Assembly (NCBI GenBank): GCA_039029535.1
Contig: JBCCFW010000114.1
Coordinates: forward strand, 1 to 23,774
DNA length: 23,774 nucleotides
From: JBCCFW01 sp039029535
GTDB taxonomy: Bacteria > Acidobacteriota > JBCCFW01
Direction: 5' to 3'
Made by a program: the position numbers and the translations under genes. Positions 16,036-23,774 of the stretch are shown here, one piece after another. Within the stretch, counting starts at the first letter, position 1. Each line of letters starts with the position of its first letter. Below the pieces are notes generated by a model. That model was not told where the DNA came from. It searched no databases and saw nothing but the letters and a program-made list of their open reading frames with translations.

Positions 16036-17145
16036 ATGCCCCTCCATCGACGGACCTTGTTGAAGCAGGCTGCCGCCTCTGCCGCCCTGCTGGGATGTAG
16101 CGTGAAAGGACACGACGAGCCCCGCCCGCCATCCATCACCTGGCAGACACCTGACGAGGGGCACCCCCACCGACGAACGTGGATGGCCTTCGGCGCCAGC
16201 GATCCGATCTGGGACGACCTGCTCCCCCGCGTCCGGACCGACCTCGGTCGCATCGCCCGAATCCTGGCCGAGCACGAGCCCGTCACCATGCTCGTCCGTC
16301 CTCACGAGCGTGCGCTCGCGGCCCGAGCCTGCGGCGACGCCGTCGAGCTGGTCGACGCCAAGCTCGACGACCTGTGGATCCGCGACACGGGACCGGTGTT
16401 CGTTCGGAGCAACACGGGTGAGCTCGGCGCCGTGGACCTCAACTTCAACGGCTGGGGCAACAAGCAAGCACATCCTTACGATGCGGAAGTCGCTCGTCTC
16501 GTCGCCAGGAAGGCCGGCGCACGCCGGCTCGAGACCACGCTCGTCGGCGAGGGCGGTGGGATCGAGGTCGATGGCCGTGGCACGGCCCTGCTCACCGAGA
16601 GCTGCGTCGTCAACGACAACCGCAACCCCGGTCTCACCCGAGAGGACTGCGAGACGCTCCTGCGTCAGACCCTTGGTCTTCGCAAGATCATCTGGCTGCC
16701 GGGGCTTCGCGGCGAGGACATCACCGATGGCCACGTCGACTTCTACGCCCGCTTCGCGAAGCCCGGTGTCGTCGTGGCCCATCTCGATCCGGATCCCCGC
16801 TCCATCGATCACGAGGTCACCCGTCGTCATCTCGAGATCCTCGAGGCGAGCCAGGATGCCGACGGTCGCCCACTCGAGGTCGTGACCCTGACGGCACCAC
16901 GTCGTCATCGTCACCTGCTCGACCACGACGACGCTTGCCTCGGCTACGTGAACTACGCCCTCGCCAACGGTCTCGTCCTCGCACCGGAGTTCGGCGACGG
17001 GCGCGCCGACCGCGCCGCACGCAATGCCCTTCGTCGGCTGTTCCCCGACCGCGAGGTCGTGCAGCTCGACATCGACGGCATCGCCGCCGGAGGTGGCGGC
17101 ATCCACTGCGCCACCTTGCACGAGCCCCTGCCCGTCACGGGCTAG
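16036..17145 (+). CDS. Exported agmatine deiminase-family protein
   Basis: The protein has 369 residues from the ATG at 16036; the open frame before it overlaps the GNAT gene in antisense. It belongs to the agmatine deiminase/bacterial peptidylarginine deiminase family, which converts a guanidino group to a ureido group with release of ammonia. The catalytic set is intact: WIRDTGP (W114 to P120), GEGGGIEVDG, GHVD (H233, D235) and the nucleophile Cys358 in GGGGIHCATLHEP. The length matches agmatine deiminase. It has a twin-arginine-like start (HRRTLLK) and a lipobox-like ALLGC (Cys21), so it is likely exported folded and lipid anchored, whereas typical agmatine deiminases are cytoplasmic. It ends 3 bp before the convergent sigma factor gene. 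The substrate could be agmatine or peptidyl-arginine. Confidence 0.88.
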   Translation: MPLHRRTLLKQAAASAALLGCSVKGHDEPRPPSITWQTPDEGHPHRRTWMAFGASDPIWDDLLPRVRTDLGRIARILAEHEPVTMLVRPHERALAARACGDAVELVDAKLDDLWIRDTGPVFVRSNTGELGAVDLNFNGWGNKQAHPYDAEVARLVARKAGARRLETTLVGEGGGIEVDGRGTALLTESCVVNDNRNPGLTREDCETLLRQTLGLRKIIWLPGLRGEDITDGHVDFYARFAKPGVVVAHLDPDPRSIDHEVTRRHLEILEASQDADGRPLEVVTLTAPRRHRHLLDHDDACLGYVNYALANGLVLAPEFGDGRADRAARNALRRLFPDREVVQLDIDGIAAGGGGIHCATLHEPLPVTG

Positions 17146-17148
17146 CGC

Positions 17149-17730
17149 TCACCTTCCGCCACCCAGCCGCGCGTACAGCCACGCCCGCGCCATGGCCCAG
17201 TCCGAGCTCACGGTCACCGCGCTGACACCCAGGCAGTCGGCCGTCTCGTCGAGCGTGAGCCCGCCGAAGTAACGCAGCTCGACGATGCGCGCCTGGCGCG
17301 CGTCGAGCGCGGCGAGCTTCTCCAACGCCGCGTGCAGCTCGAGGATGTCGAGCTCGGACGACTCGTCACCACCGGTGGATTCCTCCAGCGTCACGCGTGT
17401 CCACGCCCCTCCCCGCTTGGCCGCGTCGCGCTCCCGCGCCTGATCGACCAGGATGCGACGCATGGCCCCCGCCGCCACCGCCAGGAGCTGGCCGCGATCG
17501 CGCCAGCTCGGCTCCGGCTCACCGAGAAGACGGATCACCGCCTCGTTCACGAGGGCCGTTGCCTGGAGGGCGTGATCGCAACGCTCGTCCCGCATCAGAC
17601 GTCGGGCGATCGAGTGCAGCGCTCCGTGCACGAGGGGCACGAGTCGGTCGTAGGCCCCTCGGTCCCCGCCACGCAAGTCCGCGAGAACACGCGTGACCTC
17701 TCCCGGGCTCGCTGACGCGCTCTCAGACAC
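17149..17730 (-). CDS. ECF-type RNA polymerase sigma factor
   Basis: The protein has 193 residues from the GTG at 17728-17730, with AAGGGGAG about 10 nt before it. The frame is open upstream but that part lacks homology. Region 2 is seen as AYDRLVPLVHGALHSIARR and the LQATALVNEAVIRLL block characteristic of the planctomycete/acidobacterial ECF group that accompanies Ser/Thr kinases. Region 4 is a helix-turn-helix (LRYFGGLTLDETADCLGVSA). It should redirect RNA polymerase to a specific promoter set. No anti-sigma gene adjoins it; in this group a Ser/Thr kinase is commonly thought to control the sigma factor, and such a kinase lies 2.5 kb away at 20247. It is divergent from the secreted propeller gene at 17892. 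Confidence 0.88.
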   Translation of the reverse strand: MSESASASPGEVTRVLADLRGGDRGAYDRLVPLVHGALHSIARRLMRDERCDHALQATALVNEAVIRLLGEPEPSWRDRGQLLAVAAGAMRRILVDQARERDAAKRGGAWTRVTLEESTGGDESSELDILELHAALEKLAALDARQARIVELRYFGGLTLDETADCLGVSAVTVSSDWAMARAWLYARLGGGR

Positions 17731-17891
17731 CGCCTGACGGCTCCCCTTGGCAGCGCGAGGCGAGACGCCCCGCCCGAGCCGAATTCCCAGCCCTTCGCTT
17801 TGGACTTCAGGACGCGTTCCCGCCCTCCCTGCCAGAACACGCCACTTCCCGGACGCGCGATCTCGTGTCCGGCCGGTCGAAAGGGTACGCC

Positions 17892-20153
17892 ATGCCTTCT
17901 CCCGCTCAGCCACGCCCCCCTGCTCACCGCCGCCCCCGCACGCTGATGTTCCTCGTCGCCATGTTGGCGCTGGCTTCATCGGCCACGGCCCAAACCTGGG
18001 AGTCGATCACCAGCCCCGGCGGCGGCATCCACTGGGACGTTCACTTCGTCGACGAGAACCGTGGCTGGGTGACCCGCACGAGCGGCGGCGACGTCGGCAC
18101 GACCATCGACGGCGGCGTGACCTGGTCCATCTCACCCGACCTCACCCCCAACATGGTCCGCATCGACTCTCCCGACGGCGTCCACGTCTTCTCGGTCGGT
18201 GCCGGCGGCACGGGGGTCCGCTCGTCGGACGGCGGCGTGACCTGGACGACCATGCAGAACCTCCTGCACCACGCCTTCAGCGGTGTCACCTTCGTCGACG
18301 ACATGACCGGCTGGCGCGGCGACGAGTTCGGTCGTGTCTTCAAGACCACCGACGGCGGCGACACCTTCACGCTCCAGCTCACGTCCCCGTCCAGCGCCTT
18401 CTTCAGTCGGGGGCAGGCCCTCGACCAGGACACCGTCCTCTGGGCCCTCGCCAACCGCGTCTTCCGCACCGATGACGGAGGCGACACGTGGTCCTCCGTG
18501 ACCCTGAGCAACGGCCTCGGCAGCATCGACTGCCTCGACGACACGACCTGCTGGGTCTGCGGCAGCAACGGCTCGGTCTTCAAGACGACCGACGGCGGCA
18601 CGACCTGGACGCTCCAGGACACCGGCGTCACCGATCGTCTCAACGACGTCGACTTTCTGGACGCGAACCTCGGCTGGGCCGTCGGCAACGGCGGCACCAT
18701 CGTTCGCTCGAGCGACGGCGGCACGACCTGGTCGGTCCAGCCGTCGGGAACCACGCGACGGCTCAACGGCCTCTCGATGGTCCACGCCGGGCTCGGCTTC
18801 GCGGTCGGCGACAGCAACACGATGCTGAAGTTCAGCGGCCCCGTGGATGCCGATGGTGACGGCGTCGACGACCCCGACGACAACTGCCCCGACGACGCCA
18901 ACCCGACGCAGGACGACGGCGACGAAGACGGGGTCGGCGATGCCTGCGACAACTGCCCGAGCACCGACAACGCCGATCAAGCCGATGGCGAGGACGACGG
19001 CGTCGGTGACGCTTGCGATCTCTGTCCGGATGCCGCGGACCCCTGTCAGGAAGACCAGGACGGCGACGGCGTGGGCGACCTCTGCGATGGCTGTCCCGCC
19101 GACGGCGCGAAGGCCCTGCCCGGTCCCTGCGGCTGCGGCGACTCCGATGATGACTCCGATGGCGACACGGTCGCCGACTGCCTCGACTGCTGTCCCGGCG
19201 ACCCCGGCAAGACCGAAGCCGGGCTCTGTGGTTGCGGCATCAACGACGTCGACACCGACGGCGACGGCGTCGTCGACTGCCTCGACCTCTGCCCCACCGA
19301 CCCGGACAAGACCGAGGCGGGTGCCTGCGGTTGCGGCATTCCCGACACCGATGCCGACGGAGATGGCTTGGCCGACTGTCTCGCCCCATTGCTCTGCGAC
19401 GACTGCGAGCTCCGCGCCCTCTTGCAGGCCGCCCTTCCCGACCTTCCCCGGGATCCCGGCTGCACGGACCTGCCGGCCGAGCCTGCTCCGTGCTGTCCCC
19501 TCGTGAGCGAAGTGGTCGACGCGCTGACTGGCGACGTCCTCCCGAGCACGCATCCCTGCGCTGCGCCCTGCAACGAAGACTGCACGTCGCACGACTTCGA
19601 CGGGCTCCCCGCCGGGACCGAGGTCAGCACGCAGTTCCTCGGCCTGACCATCACCGGCACGACGCCCGTGCAGGTCTTCGACTCCGGCTCACCGACCTGT
19701 GACGATGACGACCTGCTCACGCCAGGCAGCGGTCCCGGCAACGACACGGCGAAGGGCGGCGTGCTCGTCCTCTCCGAGCCGGGCTCGGATTGCGCACCCG
19801 ACGACAACCGCGACGGCGGTGTCATGACGCTGGTCTACGACGAGCCGCAAGAGCTCCACTGGGTCGGCCTGCTCGACGTCGACGAGGACGGAGCCGCCGT
19901 CCGGGCCTTCGCCGAGGACGGCAGCCTCATCCTGGCGGTGGCCGTGCAGGCCCAGCCGGTGGACAACGGTTGGCAACGGGTGACCATCGCTCGCTGTGGC
20001 GTGAAGACCGTCGAGGTCGAGCTCGGTGGCTCGGCCGCGCTGACCGACCTCACCTGCCAGGCGACCGGCCGTCGCATCCGTCTCACCGACCGGACGGCGG
20101 AGACCGAGGACCGCGAGACGCGTCGACGCCCGACTCGCCGCGGCGTTCGCTAA
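17892..20153 (+). CDS. Secreted Ycf48-like beta-propeller with thrombospondin type 3 repeats
   Basis: The protein has 753 residues. The ATG at 17892 follows AAAGGG by 6 nt; a GTG 27 bases upstream is less likely. The signal peptide is RRPRTLMFLVAMLALASSATA. Residues about 35-315 carry six Asp-box-like motifs (DGGVTW, DGGDTF, DGGTTW) of a BNR/Ycf48-type propeller. Residues about 318-500 hold Asp-rich thrombospondin type 3 repeats (DADGDGVDDPDDNCP pattern), which bind calcium. Residues about 564-723 form a domain homologous to the middle of the collagen-like protein at 1-1310 (TCDDDDL, GSDC.PDD, then the ALTDLTC end). The last 30 residues are Arg-rich. This is an extracellular multidomain protein, perhaps an adhesin or structural protein; no enzyme activity is evident. 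It lies between the sigma factor and the kinase. Confidence 0.82.
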   Translation: MPSPAQPRPPAHRRPRTLMFLVAMLALASSATAQTWESITSPGGGIHWDVHFVDENRGWVTRTSGGDVGTTIDGGVTWSISPDLTPNMVRIDSPDGVHVFSVGAGGTGVRSSDGGVTWTTMQNLLHHAFSGVTFVDDMTGWRGDEFGRVFKTTDGGDTFTLQLTSPSSAFFSRGQALDQDTVLWALANRVFRTDDGGDTWSSVTLSNGLGSIDCLDDTTCWVCGSNGSVFKTTDGGTTWTLQDTGVTDRLNDVDFLDANLGWAVGNGGTIVRSSDGGTTWSVQPSGTTRRLNGLSMVHAGLGFAVGDSNTMLKFSGPVDADGDGVDDPDDNCPDDANPTQDDGDEDGVGDACDNCPSTDNADQADGEDDGVGDACDLCPDAADPCQEDQDGDGVGDLCDGCPADGAKALPGPCGCGDSDDDSDGDTVADCLDCCPGDPGKTEAGLCGCGINDVDTDGDGVVDCLDLCPTDPDKTEAGACGCGIPDTDADGDGLADCLAPLLCDDCELRALLQAALPDLPRDPGCTDLPAEPAPCCPLVSEVVDALTGDVLPSTHPCAAPCNEDCTSHDFDGLPAGTEVSTQFLGLTITGTTPVQVFDSGSPTCDDDDLLTPGSGPGNDTAKGGVLVLSEPGSDCAPDDNRDGGVMTLVYDEPQELHWVGLLDVDEDGAAVRAFAEDGSLILAVAVQAQPVDNGWQRVTIARCGVKTVEVELGGSAALTDLTCQATGRRIRLTDRTAETEDRETRRRPTRRGVR

Positions 20154-20169
20154 GTCGCTTCCCTCTCGA

Positions 20170-20204
20170 GCCCGCTCGGCCGCACCGGTGCCGGTCGAGC
20201 GGGC
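20170..20204 (+). terminator. Hairpin after the propeller gene
   Basis: A perfect 9-bp stem, GCCCGCTCG (20170-20178) with CGAGCGGGC (20196-20204), has a 17-nt loop and starts 17 bp after the stop of the propeller gene. There is no T tract, but stem strength and position suggest a terminator that separates it from the kinase gene. Confidence 0.5.
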
Positions 20205-20246
20205 CCCTGCCTCCTGCGCTCATCCCCTCCGTGTCATCCTCCTCCA

Positions 20247-23200
20247 ATGTGGGCTGACGACCCCGACAACCATGCTCGGGCCCGCGCGGTGTTCATCGAG
20301 GCGGTCGAGAAGGACCACGACGATCGCGCGGCCTTCCTCGATGAGCGCTGCGCCGACGACGCGAGCCTGCGTGCCGCCGTCCAGGAGCTTCTCGATGCTC
20401 ACGAAGCCATGGGTGGCTTCCTCGAAGGGCGCGTGGCGCTTCCCTCCTCGGCCCCGGCCGACGGGACGCTCGGCTCGGCTCGGCCGGCGGGGAGTCACCT
20501 GCACGAGGACCTCCGTCAGGTCGCCGGCTATCGCGTGCTACGCAAGCTCGGCGAAGGCGCGATGGGGGTCGTGTACGAGGCCGAGCAGTCCCAACCCCGA
20601 CGCCGGGTGGCGCTGAAAGTCCTCGCGTCCGGCCTGGTCGACGCCGAGCACGTGGCGCGCTTCCGTCGCGAAGCGGAGCTGCTTGGGCTCTTCCAGCACC
20701 CCGGCATCGCCCGGGTCATCGAGGCGGGCGCCGATGAGGGACAAGCTGGTGGACCGACTCACTACCTCGCCATGGAGCTCATCGAAGGTCGTACCTTGAC
20801 GGAGTTCGCCGATCATCGTGCGCTCGATCGCACGGAACGAGTGGAGCTGCTCGCCCGGGTCGCCGACGCGGTCGCGCACGCACACTCGCGCGGCGTGGTG
20901 CATCGCGACCTCAAGCCGTCCAACGTTCTCGTGGACGGCAACGGTCAGCCGAAGATCCTGGACTTCGGCATCGCGAGGCTCCTGGGCGCGACGTCACGGA
21001 CGGCGACCTTGCGCACGCGGGCCGGCGAGATCCTCGGAACGCTCGCCTACATGAGCCCCGAGCAAGCGGCGGGTGCCTCCGACGAGGTCGACGAACGCTC
21101 CGACGTCTTCGGCCTGGGAGTTCTCGCCTTCGAGCTGCTGAGTGGTCGGCTTCCCCACGAGCTCGACGACCTCTCCCTGCCCGAGGCGTTGAGCATCGTG
21201 CGCGAAGGGCCGAGCCGTCGTCTCGGTCGGGTCGACGCCAGCCTGCGGGGCGACCTCGACGCCATCGTCACCAAGACTCTCGAGCTCGATCCAGCGCGCC
21301 GTTACCGATCCGCCGGCGAGCTCGCCGCCGACCTCCGTCGTCACGTCCGGAGCGAGCCCATCATCGCCCGCCCGCCGAGCGTGAGCTATCGCTTGCGACG
21401 GTTCGTCACGCGACATCGGCTCCCGGTCCTGGCGGTGGTCGCCCTCACCCTGAGTCTCACCGCCGGCCTGGTGCGTGAGCGTGCCGCCCGCAAGGTCGCC
21501 GATCGCCATGCGCTGGAGGCTCGCCGAGCGGAGTATCGAGCCTGGCTGAGCTCGGCCATCTCGGCGGATCGCGACGGAGATGCCTCCGCCCTGGCCGAGG
21601 CCATCGAACGTGCGCCATCGGATCACCGCGGCTGGGAGTGGCATCACCTCGCTTCGCGGGTCGACGAGAGTGACCTGCGCTTCACGCTGCCGCCCATCTC
21701 GCTGGACGTCGAGGTGTCCCGTGGCGGCCCCGTGCTCGCCCTCTTGAACCGCGAACGGTTCGCTCACTTCGACGCCTGCTCGGGCGAGCCCCTCGACATC
21801 CTGTCGTTCGCCGACGATCCGTTGTCCGACGAGCGTCTCCTGCCCGGTGGTCGCACGGCGCTGCTCCGACGTCTCGACGAGGGGCCGGTGTCGTTGCTGC
21901 GCCTGAGCGATCGCCACGAGCAGGTACTCGGACCGGCTGATCGCTTCTCCGTCGCCCCGGGTCGTGCCTTCCTGATGCGCGATGCGCTCGGCCGCATCGA
22001 CGTGGTCGACGAGACTACGGGGCAGCTCTCCTGGTCTGCCCCCATCGCCGGCGAGGTGGTGTCGACGGGTGGCGGCGAGGGCGTGGTCATCCGACGTCCG
22101 AACAGCCGCTGGCTCTGTCGCCCGGGAGCCGAGCCCGTGCAGCTCGACTTCTCGACCTACCACGGCGTGTTCAGCCCCGACGGTCGTCGTCTCTACCTGG
22201 GGACGCCGGACGGTGTCGAGCTCCGCGATGGCGTCACGGGCGCCGCCCTGATCTGGCCGAGCGAGGCACCGGGAGACGACGCCTGGAAGTTGTTGCTGAG
22301 CCCGGACGGGTCTCGCCTTCTGACGGGAGAAGGGCTCGGTCGCAGCCACCTCATCGATGCTCACGACGGCGAGGTTCTCGCCGACCTCGGCGTGGGCAAG
22401 GGGGCGCTCCCCGCCGCCTTCTCCGATGACGGCCGTCTCCTCGTCAAGCCAGGCCGACACTCGGAGCTGCTCGTGTTCGACGCCAGTGACGGCACGCTCA
22501 TGACCCGCCTGCGTGGCCATCGGCGTCGTCCGGTCGCCCTGACGTTTCACCCGGACGGGCGCGGGCTCACCTCCATCGACTCCTCGGGCGCGGCGCGGTC
22601 CTGGCGCGGTCTCGGTCATGGCGATCCCTTCGTGCTCCGAGGTCATGAGAGCTACGTGTACAGCGTCGACGTCAGCCCGGATGGACAGCGACTGGCGACG
22701 GCAGCCTGGGACGGCACCGCCCGGCTCTGGGATCGCGCGACCGGTCGGGCCATCGCGCGGATCGCTGCCATGTCGGACGAGGGCGTTCACGGTCTCGTCG
22801 CGTTCAGCCCGGACGGTGAGCGACTGCTCACGGCCCATGACAACACCGCCGTGATCGTCGACTTGCGCAGTGGCAATGTCCTCGGTCGACTTCGAGCCGA
22901 ACCGGAGAACGAGGTCTGGCAACGTGGCCGTTGCGTGGGCGCTTGGTGGCACTCCTCCGGTGAACGCTTCGCCGTCCACTACCTTCATGTCCGGCTGGCG
23001 ACCTACGAGATCCGGGATGACGTGATCACGCCGGGTCCGTCATGGCCGACTCCCGATTACACCCGCCTGGACCTGTCACCCGACTGGTCCTGGGTGGGCT
23101 TGGCGTCGGGTGAAGGCGAAGGCGAGGAGCCTGAGGACCAGCCCATCGCTTGGCGCGACCTGGCGACTTGGACCGAGCAAGCGCCTCTCGCCTCCCTCCC

Positions 23201-23774
23201 CGGGGGTCGCAGGACGGGCTTCCTCGCCGACGGCCGCCCGTGGGTCACCGGCCTCGACGGCAGCGTCCATGTCGGTGATCTCGACGGAGGACCTCCCCTC
23301 ACGCTTCGGGGCCCGTCGGCCCAGGTTCACGCCGTCGCTTCGAGCCCCGACGGCTCGCGACTGGTCACGGCCTGCCACGACGGCACCGTCCGCCTCTGGG
23401 ACGCGAGCGACGGTCACTGCCTGGTGGTGCTCCGCGGTCACGAAGCCTACGTTCATGACCTCGCCTTCACTCCCGACGGCGAGACCTTGGTCTCCGTGTC
23501 CGGTGACGGGACGGCGCGGCTCTGGGAGACGGTCGGCCGCGGCGAGCGGCTCGAAGCGATCGAGGAACGCCTCGAACGTGAGAAGCGCCTCGGACGAGAC
23601 GTCGCGTCTCGGTTCGGGGCGCTCGGTGACGCCACTGCGGTGATCACCGACCTGGAAGAGGACGACGAGCTGAGCCTTCAGGACCGTCACGTGGCGTCAC
23701 CGAGCGCCCCGAACCGAGACGCGACGTCTCGTCCGAGGCGCTTCTCACGTTCGAGGCGTTCCTCGATCGCTTCG
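20247..23774 (+). CDS. Transmembrane Ser/Thr kinase with WD40 repeats, C-terminus disrupted at the edge
   Basis: The frame is open for 1176 codons from the ATG at 20247 to the right edge. No clear ribosome site precedes the ATG. Residues 1-90 are a helical N-terminus typical of planctomycete kinases. The kinase domain (about 94-365) has the Gly loop GEGAMGVVY (102-110), Lys124, HRDLKPSN (219-226), DFG (239-241) and MSPEQA (269-274), all intact, so it should be active. One membrane helix (about 392-410) follows, then an extracytoplasmic WD40-type propeller with several FSPDG/FHPDG and DGTARLW repeats (for example near 22660-22730 and 23330-23400). The family tail continues to about codon 1148; from about 23691 the sequence is the reverse complement of upstream coding DNA and is probably not the true end. 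The kinase presumably relays an envelope signal to the nearby ECF sigma factor. Confidence 0.9.
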   Translation, partial: MWADDPDNHARARAVFIEAVEKDHDDRAAFLDERCADDASLRAAVQELLDAHEAMGGFLEGRVALPSSAPADGTLGSARPAGSHLHEDLRQVAGYRVLRKLGEGAMGVVYEAEQSQPRRRVALKVLASGLVDAEHVARFRREAELLGLFQHPGIARVIEAGADEGQAGGPTHYLAMELIEGRTLTEFADHRALDRTERVELLARVADAVAHAHSRGVVHRDLKPSNVLVDGNGQPKILDFGIARLLGATSRTATLRTRAGEILGTLAYMSPEQAAGASDEVDERSDVFGLGVLAFELLSGRLPHELDDLSLPEALSIVREGPSRRLGRVDASLRGDLDAIVTKTLELDPARRYRSAGELAADLRRHVRSEPIIARPPSVSYRLRRFVTRHRLPVLAVVALTLSLTAGLVRERAARKVADRHALEARRAEYRAWLSSAISADRDGDASALAEAIERAPSDHRGWEWHHLASRVDESDLRFTLPPISLDVEVSRGGPVLALLNRERFAHFDACSGEPLDILSFADDPLSDERLLPGGRTALLRRLDEGPVSLLRLSDRHEQVLGPADRFSVAPGRAFLMRDALGRIDVVDETTGQLSWSAPIAGEVVSTGGGEGVVIRRPNSRWLCRPGAEPVQLDFSTYHGVFSPDGRRLYLGTPDGVELRDGVTGAALIWPSEAPGDDAWKLLLSPDGSRLLTGEGLGRSHLIDAHDGEVLADLGVGKGALPAAFSDDGRLLVKPGRHSELLVFDASDGTLMTRLRGHRRRPVALTFHPDGRGLTSIDSSGAARSWRGLGHGDPFVLRGHESYVYSVDVSPDGQRLATAAWDGTARLWDRATGRAIARIAAMSDEGVHGLVAFSPDGERLLTAHDNTAVIVDLRSGNVLGRLRAEPENEVWQRGRCVGAWWHSSGERFAVHYLHVRLATYEIRDDVITPGPSWPTPDYTRLDLSPDWSWVGLASGEGEGEEPEDQPIAWRDLATWTEQAPLASLPGGRRTGFLADGRPWVTGLDGSVHVGDLDGGPPLTLRGPSAQVHAVASSPDGSRLVTACHDGTVRLWDASDGHCLVVLRGHEAYVHDLAFTPDGETLVSVSGDGTARLWETVGRGERLEAIEERLEREKRLGRDVASRFGALGDATAVITDLEEDDELSLQDRHVASPSAPNRDATSRPRRFSRSRRSSIAS
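23552..23774. repeat. Exact 84-bp inverted repeat at the right edge
   Basis: Bases 23552-23635 and 23691-23774 are perfect reverse complements, separated by 55 bp. The left arm codes for the conserved tail of the kinase family (ERLEAIEERLEREKR). The right arm, read in the same frame, gives an Arg/Ser-rich stretch unlike that family. The repeat ends exactly at the last base. This fits a fold-back chimera at a contig end better than a natural gene end. Confidence 0.9.

Noticed and set aside
18840..19390. CRISPR-like or satellite DNA repeat
   Set aside because: The repetition is at the protein level (Asp-rich calcium-binding repeats) with irregular DNA units and no constant spacers.
18132..19592. 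Minus-strand open frame of 486 codons opposite the propeller protein
   Set aside because: It mirrors the Asp-rich repeats as Val/Ala-rich sequence with no domain.
20994..22988. Minus-strand open frame of 664 codons opposite the kinase
   Set aside because: It is antisense to kinase and WD40 codons; long antisense frames are expected at this G+C content and no domain is visible.
23638..23649. 12-bp palindrome CGGTGATCACCG in the spacer of the right-edge repeat
   Set aside because: It lies in family-like coding sequence of the kinase tail and is short enough to be chance.
23552..23774. Hairpin telomere of a linear replicon
   Set aside because: Reading round a hairpin telomere gives arms with no spacer; here a 55-bp coding spacer separates them and a gene runs through.

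Overview
The window is about two-thirds G+C with dense coding on both strands. It most likely comes from a member of the Planctomycetota: it pairs an ECF sigma factor of the planctomycete kinase-associated type with a very long Ser/Thr kinase that has a C-terminal WD40 region, encodes a proteasome-associated ATPase (ARC/Mpa type), and is rich in secreted proteins built from collagen-like, thrombospondin type 3, YHYH and sortable-anchor modules. The phylum is an inference from gene content. No rRNA, tRNA or CRISPR array was found. The left edge lies inside a tandem repeat and the right edge inside an 84-bp inverted repeat, so the window may be a whole contig.

Layout. 1-1310 (minus): the N-terminal part of a secreted collagen-like protein running off the left edge. 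1785-3419 (plus): a secreted alpha/beta-hydrolase, converging on 3599-5272 (minus), an ARC/Mpa-like AAA+ ATPase, with a strong hairpin between them. 5655-6818 (plus): a secreted YHYH-domain protein. 7009-9681 (plus): a tightly packed trio made of an unrecognised lipoprotein, an MbnP-like four-Cys lipoprotein and an MbnH/MauG-like di-heme enzyme. 9771-11667 (plus): an OmpR-type response regulator and an overlapping histidine kinase without a HAMP domain. 11664-11849: a 186-bp fold-back MITE-like element with TA flanks, whose left TA lies in the kinase stop codon. 11863-11881: a tandem 8-bp repeat with 11-bp spacing, like an OmpR-family operator, in front of a secreted amidohydrolase (11902-13884).

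13971-14243 (minus): the tail of a choice-of-anchor/IPTL-CTERM surface protein, apparently a remnant. 14432-15073 (plus): a short SAM-dependent methyltransferase of DNA-methylase type. 15100-15918 (minus): a GNAT acetyltransferase. 16036-17145 (plus): an agmatine deiminase-family enzyme with a Tat/lipoprotein signal. 17149-17730 (minus): the ECF sigma factor. 17892-20153 (plus): a secreted Ycf48-like beta-propeller with thrombospondin type 3 repeats and a C-terminal domain shared with the collagen-like protein at the left edge. 20247 to the right edge (plus): the transmembrane Ser/Thr kinase with WD40 repeats.

Together the genes mostly concern the cell envelope: export of surface proteins, a copper/heme-linked protein-modification pair, and envelope sensing by a two-component system and a receptor kinase with an ECF sigma factor. 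The most interesting parts are the three-gene MbnP/MbnH operon beside a two-component system, the palindromic MITE followed by a candidate response-regulator operator, and the exact inverted repeat that disrupts the kinase C-terminus.
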